Shown here piece by piece: positions 60,222 to 64,000 of a DNA stretch of 64,000 bases. Within the stretch, counting starts at the first letter, position 1, and each line of letters opens with the position of its first letter. Made by a program: the position numbers and the translations under genes. The notes below the pieces were generated by a model, which saw only the letters and a program-made list of their open reading frames with translations, had not been told where the DNA came from and ran no database searches. Where the stretch lies: the NCBI RefSeq assembly GCF_008710745.1, contig NZ_VYSA01000001.1, positions 1,612,001 through 1,676,000 on the forward strand, in the 5' to 3' direction. Origin of the DNA: Microbacterium rhizomatis. Its GTDB lineage: Bacteria > Actinomycetota > Actinomycetes > Actinomycetales > Microbacteriaceae.

Positions 60222-60266
60222 CATGCCGGTGCGGCCCGTTCGTGTGGAACGGGCCGCACCGGCATG
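60222..60266 (-). terminator. Very strong hairpin between metQ and metN
   Basis: A perfect 20-bp stem (60222-60241 pairing with 60247-60266) with a five-base loop lies three bases after the metQ stop and 22 bp before the metN start. Inside an operon such a structure may act as a partial terminator or a 3' stabiliser, giving more binding protein than ATPase and permease. Confidence 0.75.
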
Positions 60267-60269
60267 AAC

Positions 60270-61163
60270 CTACTTCTTGGCCTTGATGTCGTTCTCGACG
60301 TCGGCGAGCGAGGCCACGAGGTCGGTCGCCGGCGTCTGGACGGTGACGGCCGTTCCGCCCGACGCCTCCTGGAGGCCGGCGAGGACGTCCTTGTTCGTCT
60401 GGAAGATCTCGACCAGCTTGAGGTAGGTCGGGTTGTTCGCGTCGGCCGCCTTCGCGGCGAAGATGTTGATGTAGGGGAACGCCTTCGGATCCGACGGGTC
60501 GTCCTTCGCGATCGCGTCGTCGAAGGTCAGACCGGCATCCTGGACGAAGTCGTTATTGATGATCGCAGCGGCGACATCCGGCAGCGACGTCGCGGTGAAC
60601 GCCGCATCGAGGGCCTCGACCTTGACCTTCGAGCTCGCCTCGACATCGGCGACGGTCGAGAAGATCGAGCCGCCGTCCTTGAGCTCGACGAGGCCGGCGG
60701 ACTGCAGCACCAGGAGTCCTCGCGCCTGGTTGCTCTCGTCGTTGGGGACGGCGACCGTCGAGCCCGAGGGGATGTCGGCGACCGAAGCATACTTCGTCGA
60801 GTACAGCCCCAGCGGGTAGATCGCCGTCGAGCCGATCGGCTGCAGATCATCGTCGCTGTTCACGTTGTACGTGGCCAGATAGATGATGTGCTGGAACTGG
60901 TTGAGGTCGAGTTCATCCGCCGAAAGTGCGGGGTTGGGCTGCGTGTACTCGCTGAAGTCGACCAGCTCGATGCTGATGCCCTCCGCGGCCGCGGCCTCTT
61001 TGTAGGTCTCCCAGTACGCGTCGCCGGCACCGACGACGCCGATCCGGATCGGGTCCGAGCTGTCGCCGGTCGAGCCGGGGCTCGCGGAGCCGGCACATCC
61101 GGAGATGAGCAGGGCGAGGGGAAGTGCCAGCGCGGCGACGGACAGGAATCTCTTGCGGGACAT
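60270..61163 (-). CDS. metQ: Methionine-binding lipoprotein (NlpA/MetQ family)
   Basis: The 297-residue protein has a lipoprotein signal (MSRKRFLSVAALALPLALLI, lipobox LISGC with Cys23), so it is tethered to the membrane surface. The NlpA/MetQ fold shows IRIGVVGAGDAYWETYKEAA, DLNQFQHIIYLATYN, GSTVAVPNDESNQARGLLVL and INNDFVQDAGL. AAGGAG lies six bases before the ATG. It is first in the importer operon, with a GTGTTACGG-type element 119-138 bp upstream and a leader hairpin. Methionine or a related D-amino acid or sulfoxide is the likely ligand. Confidence 0.94.
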   Translation of the reverse strand: MSRKRFLSVAALALPLALLISGCAGSASPGSTGDSSDPIRIGVVGAGDAYWETYKEAAAAEGISIELVDFSEYTQPNPALSADELDLNQFQHIIYLATYNVNSDDDLQPIGSTAIYPLGLYSTKYASVADIPSGSTVAVPNDESNQARGLLVLQSAGLVELKDGGSIFSTVADVEASSKVKVEALDAAFTATSLPDVAAAIINNDFVQDAGLTFDDAIAKDDPSDPKAFPYINIFAAKAADANNPTYLKLVEIFQTNKDVLAGLQEASGGTAVTVQTPATDLVASLADVENDIKAKK

Positions 61164-61213
61164 GGTGCTCCTTGTGGGTCGAGCACCGCGAGACGGGATC
61201 GTGCCCCGCCATG

Positions 61214-61232
61214 GCGGGTGCCGCGCACCCGC
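61214..61232 (-). promoter_or_regulatory. 8-bp-stem hairpin in the metQ leader
   Basis: GCGGGTGC-CGC-GCACCCGC forms a perfect hairpin 51-69 bp before the metQ ATG. I checked the leader for SAM-riboswitch core sequences and saw none. The hairpin could still affect mRNA stability or translation. Confidence 0.4.
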
Positions 61233-61281
61233 TTCGCCTCGTCGCGGTGCCCCACGACGATAAGCAGGACGCCAGAGCGAT

Positions 61282-61301
61282 CCGAAACACGTCCGTAACA
61301 C
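61282..61301 (-). promoter_or_regulatory. GTGTTACGG-AC-GTGTTTCGG direct-repeat element, site 3
   Basis: Two nine-base half-sites 11 bp apart on the minus strand lie 119-138 bp before the metQ start. The first half is identical to the site before the amino-acid transporter operon (45931-45939) and the second differs by one base. Confidence 0.5.
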
Positions 61302-61341
61302 GGCGACACCCGGTACCGTCCGCGTGATGCTCAGGCCCGGG

Positions 61342-61974
61342 CTATCCCGAATCGGCAGCGTACGCGCGCAGGAACGCATCGGCTCCCGCGAGAGCGCGAG
61401 TGCGCACACGGTCGGCCGAGGGATGCTCGCCGCTGAACGTCCCACGGTCGAGGTCGGCGCCCATCACGAGGAACGCGAAATGCTCGGCGGCCACCCGCGG
61501 CACGCACTCGCGGATCAGCCCGTCCGCCGACATCCTCGAGAAGAGCGCGGCGAGCGCCGACATCACCGCCTCGGGCGCTCCCGCCCGGTACTCCACGACG
61601 AGTTCGGGAAACCGGATCGACTCCATGATGACGAGGCGGCGCAGGGCGAGCGCAGGTCCGAGCAGGGTTGCGTCGGCAAGGCGCGCGGCGAGCGCCGGAA
61701 GATCGCGCTGCGCGTCGTGCACGGTGCGCACCTCGGCGGTGATCGACGCCGTGAAGTCCTCCGCGATCGCGATGGCGCTCAGAATCGTCGCGCGGAAGAG
61801 CGCGTCCTTGTCGGCGTACAGGTTGTAGATCGTGCGCTTGGCCAGACCCGCCTCCGCCGCCACCCGTTCCAGCGTCGCGCCGTGATACCCCGCATCCAGG
61901 AAAACCCGCCGCGCCGCGTCGAGCGCGAGTGCGCGCGAGCGGACGATCCGCGGATCTTCGGCTCCCCCGCTCAA
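61342..61974 (-). CDS. TetR-family transcriptional regulator
   Basis: The 210-residue protein has an N-terminal TetR HTH: ALDAARRVFLDAGYHGATLE followed by RVAAEAGLAKRTIYNLYADK. The C-terminal ligand domain is of the TetR_C type (LVIMESIRFPELVVEYRAGA). The best start is a TTG at 61974 with a weak GGGATGGG element; no nearby in-frame ATG fits. It is divergent from the DUF998 membrane protein, and the palindrome between them (62024-62041) is the expected operator. Confidence 0.88.
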   Translation of the reverse strand: MSGGAEDPRIVRSRALALDAARRVFLDAGYHGATLERVAAEAGLAKRTIYNLYADKDALFRATILSAIAIAEDFTASITAEVRTVHDAQRDLPALAARLADATLLGPALALRRLVIMESIRFPELVVEYRAGAPEAVMSALAALFSRMSADGLIRECVPRVAAEHFAFLVMGADLDRGTFSGEHPSADRVRTRALAGADAFLRAYAADSG

Positions 61975-62023
61975 CGCCCATCCCGATCGTGCGTGCCCGT
62001 CCGCATACCGCTAGATTACTCAC

Positions 62024-62050
62024 GAGTGCACTAATGCACTCCAGAGTGCA
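62024..62050. promoter_or_regulatory. Probable TetR operator: GAGTGCA-CTAA-TGCACTC plus a third half-site
   Basis: A perfect palindrome with seven-base arms and a four-base spacer spans 62024-62041. A third GAGTGCA follows at 62044-62050. It lies just downstream of a -10-like TAGATT (62012-62017), covering the expected transcription start of the DUF998 gene, and 50 bp from the TetR gene start. Confidence 0.7.
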
Positions 62051-62060
62051 GGAGACTCCC

Positions 62061-62732
62061 ATGGCCGCCGATCCCGACCTCGACCGCGACGCCGCCGTCA
62101 CCCGCAGCCTGCTCGGCTGGGGCGTCGTCGCCGGGCCCTTCTACGTGGTGGTGGGCCTCGTGCTCGCACTGACCAGGCCGGGTTTCGATCTCACCCGGCA
62201 CGCCCTGTCACTGCTCACGCTCGGAGACCTCGGCTGGCTCCAGCGCGCCAATCTCATCCTGACCGGCTTGATGGCGATCGCCGCCGCCGTCGGCATTCTG
62301 CGCGCGATCCGCAACGGCCGCGGGCTGGCGATGGGCGTGCTGGTGATCGTGTACGGCGGCGGACTCATCCTGAGCGCGATCTTCACCCCCGACCCCGCCA
62401 CCGGGTTCCCGCCCGGTTCGACCGGGGGGCAGTTCACGCTGAGCGGGATCCTGCATCTGCTCTTCGGAGCACTCGGCTTCCTCGCGATCGCCGTGGCCGC
62501 ATTCGCACACGCCGCCTGGAGCCGGAGCATCGGGGCACCGGGGCGTGCGGTCGTGAGCATCGTGCTCGGCGTGCTGGTGATCGTGGGCTTCTTCGCGGGC
62601 GCGGCGCTGGGCACCTCTCCGGTCGGCGTCGCCCTCCTCTGGATCGCCGTCCTGGCGCAGTTCACGTGGCTCGGGCTCGCGTGCGCGCAGATCTACGTCT
62701 GGTCGCCGCATCCCCTCCGCTCCCGGCGCTGA
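62061..62732 (+). CDS. DUF998-family membrane protein
   Basis: The 223-residue protein has six helices and the DUF998 layout: VVAGPFYVVVGLVLALTRPG, FDLTRHALSLLTLGDLGWLQ, FTPDPATGFPPGSTGGQFTL and a final VALLWIAVLAQFTWLGLACA. The function of the family is unknown. GGAGACTCCC precedes the ATG. Promoter and operator overlap suggests repression by the divergent TetR protein until an inducer appears. Confidence 0.88.
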   Translation: MAADPDLDRDAAVTRSLLGWGVVAGPFYVVVGLVLALTRPGFDLTRHALSLLTLGDLGWLQRANLILTGLMAIAAAVGILRAIRNGRGLAMGVLVIVYGGGLILSAIFTPDPATGFPPGSTGGQFTLSGILHLLFGALGFLAIAVAAFAHAAWSRSIGAPGRAVVSIVLGVLVIVGFFAGAALGTSPVGVALLWIAVLAQFTWLGLACAQIYVWSPHPLRSRR

Positions 62733-62763
62733 TCGCCGCGACGCGGTCCTGGAGGACCCCTGA

Positions 62764-63225
62764 TCAGCCGTGCACAGCGGTCTGTCCGAGGTGATCGGCG
62801 AGCTCGTCCAGTGCGCTCTCCCACCCGTCCCAGTAGCTGTCATCGCCCTTCATGCCGTCCACGCCGCGGATGTCGAAGGTCAGGCGCGTGAGCTCACCGA
62901 GCGGGGTGATCGTCACGGTGATCACCGGGGTCTCGTCGGGGTCGGAGTCGGGCCTGCCCCACGTGAAGACGAGCTTCTCGCCCTCGACCACCTCGCGATA
63001 GACGCCGCCGGTCGGATGGCTCTCGCCGGTCTGGTCATCGACCATCGTGTACGTGTAGCGACCGTCGACCCTCGGGTCGATCGCGACGGTCTCGCGGGGA
63101 GTCGTCATCCTCTGCGGATGCCACCACTGTGCGGCCTCGTCTGCGTCGGTCCACGCCGCCCACACCTGCGGGGCCGTGGCGTCGAAGGTTCGGACCATCC
63201 TGAAGCCCATGGAGTCGTCGATCAT
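62764..63225 (-). CDS. SRPBCC/AHSA1-domain protein
   Basis: This 153-residue protein has the activator-of-Hsp90-like SRPBCC fold: RMVRTFDATAPQVWAAWTDA, AAQWWHPQRMTT, YREVVEGEKLVFTWGRPDSD and a C-terminal DGWESALDELADHL. Such proteins bind hydrophobic ligands, and many actinobacterial copies are of unknown role. AAGGAG lies five bases before the ATG. The 156-bp gap upstream holds no further gene. Confidence 0.9.
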   Translation of the reverse strand: MIDDSMGFRMVRTFDATAPQVWAAWTDADEAAQWWHPQRMTTPRETVAIDPRVDGRYTYTMVDDQTGESHPTGGVYREVVEGEKLVFTWGRPDSDPDETPVITVTITPLGELTRLTFDIRGVDGMKGDDSYWDGWESALDELADHLGQTAVHG

Positions 63226-63381
63226 CCTGTCTCCTTCTGCGGCCCTGCGGCGAGCGTGCGAATGCATGATCCCCTGGGGCCGCGCTGAAACCCAGTCTCC
63301 GCCCGGACCGCCGATTCGACGAGGCCGTTGACGCACCGGCGCACGTCTGCCACGCGCGTATGCCACGTGACGGTGCCGGGA

Positions 63382-64000
63382 TCAGACCTTGAGGTCCTGC
63401 TTCGGAATGACCACTTCGCGGATGATCAGCAGGATCGTCGCCATCACCGGAAGGGCGATCACCACCCCGAGGATGCCGAGCAGCGCCCCGCCGATCATCG
63501 CGCCGATCAGTACGAGCGCGGCGGGGATCGAGATCGCGCGGTTCATGACCCGCGGGGTCACGACGTACGACTCGATCTGGATGTAGACGAGGTAGCAGAT
63601 CGCGAAGATCAGCGCCTGGGTGGGGCTGGAGAACAGCGCGACGAGTGAGGCGACCACCAGGAAGATCACCGATCCGAACAGCGGGATGAGCGTGATGACG
63701 AACGCGAACGTCGCCATGAGCGCCGCGTACGGCAACCCGATCAGCAGGTGCAGCACCAGCACGACCGCCGCATTGATCGCCGCGAGGATGACGGACCCGA
63801 GCAGCGAACTGCCGACGGATGCTGTCACCCGCTCCGTCATGTCGGTCAGGCGTGGCCGGTTCCGTGCCGGAGCCAGGGCGTACAGTGCCTGCTTCATCGA
63901 CCCGAGCGACGACAGGAAGTAGAGAGTCAGCGCGACGACGATGAAGCCGGCGGTGACCGCGTTGGCGATCCCCACCCCGATCGCGAGGGCTCCGCCCCCG
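63382..64000 (-). CDS. AI-2E family transporter, C-terminal part (cut by window edge)
   Basis: The open frame enters from the right edge and ends at 63382. About 206 residues with five to six helices are visible, including FIVVALTLYFLSSLGSMKQA, VGSSLLGSVILAAINAAVVL, LPYAALMATFAFVITLIPLF and the family-typical YVVTPRVMNRAISIPAALVL. The AI-2E/PerM family includes autoinducer-2 exporters and Na+/H+ antiporters; the substrate here is unknown. It ends VVIPKQDLKV. Confidence 0.9.
   Translation of the reverse strand, partial: GGGALAIGVGIANAVTAGFIVVALTLYFLSSLGSMKQALYALAPARNRPRLTDMTERVTASVGSSLLGSVILAAINAAVVLVLHLLIGLPYAALMATFAFVITLIPLFGSVIFLVVASLVALFSSPTQALIFAICYLVYIQIESYVVTPRVMNRAISIPAALVLIGAMIGGALLGILGVVIALPVMATILLIIREVVIPKQDLKV

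Noticed and set aside
61164..61341. SAM riboswitch in the metQ leader
   Set aside because: None of the conserved core sequences of the SAM riboswitch classes I know are present. Only a simple hairpin is visible.
1..64000. CRISPR arrays, tRNA, rRNA and insertion sequences
   Set aside because: No direct-repeat/spacer pattern, tRNA cloverleaf, rRNA sequence or transposase was recognised. The tandem repeats found have no spacers.

Overview
The window looks like the chromosome of a high-GC Gram-positive actinobacterium, most likely a Microbacterium-type Microbacteriaceae. This is an inference from codon use, gene content (DUF222/HNH protein, DUF6458, KUP, ECF41 sigma factor, several NarL-type two-component systems) and start sites preceded by TAnnnT about 6 bases upstream, as expected for leaderless mRNAs. 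I see no rRNA, tRNA, CRISPR array, insertion sequence or phage genes. The left edge cuts dnaK and the right edge cuts an AI-2E-type transporter gene.

Left flank (1-7.3 kb): dnaK, a divergent PucR-type regulator, several small or membrane proteins of unknown function and a patatin-like hydrolase. Here a cut-off sigma-factor gene is joined out of frame to a second, truncated copy of the membrane-protein gene that is intact at 6274-7260.

Hypoxia/dormancy-like island (7.4-29.4 kb): this is the most striking part. It holds four universal stress proteins (two single-domain, two tandem), a PfkB-type sugar kinase, PEP synthase, a zinc alcohol dehydrogenase, an MgtA-type ATPase, a heavy-metal-type P-type ATPase, three small FMN-binding split-barrel proteins, a bactofilin-like membrane protein, and a two-component pair closely resembling mycobacterial DosS/DosR. 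Eight 14-bp near-palindromes of the form GGGACCTTCGGCCC sit ahead of seven of its transcription units, so the island probably carries its own regulator and operators. The mgtA reading frame is broken by a perfect 22-bp tandem duplication. A second NarL-type system and an FtsX-type ABC exporter lie inside the island without such a box.

Middle (29.4-45.8 kb): an orphan NarL-type regulator, GlsB/YeaQ-type and DUF6458 small membrane proteins, KUP potassium uptake, a DUF222-HNH protein, an LLM flavin oxidoreductase with a repeat tail, and a secreted protein plus two-component cluster whose two outer promoters share an identical 17-bp motif. Next come an ECF41 sigma factor with its carboxymuconolactone-decarboxylase partner and a matching promoter, a YoaK protein behind a 15-bp repeat array, an NmrA-type reductase, a rhodanese, a flavin reductase, an AhpD-like protein and a thioredoxin/DUF4395 pair.

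Right part (45.8-64 kb): a polar amino-acid-type ABC transporter, a SolA-like oxidase, two NtaA/SnaA/DszA-type monooxygenases, and a MetQ-MetN-MetI importer. These suggest scavenging of amino acids and organosulfur compounds, and three of the units share a GTGTWACGG element. The region also has two GNAT proteins, a quinone-oxidoreductase-like gene, an FAD/NAD(P)-binding protein coupled to pdxH, and a TetR regulator with a palindromic operator facing a DUF998 membrane protein. Short tandem duplications of 15-22 bp are unusually frequent from 16 to 56 kb.
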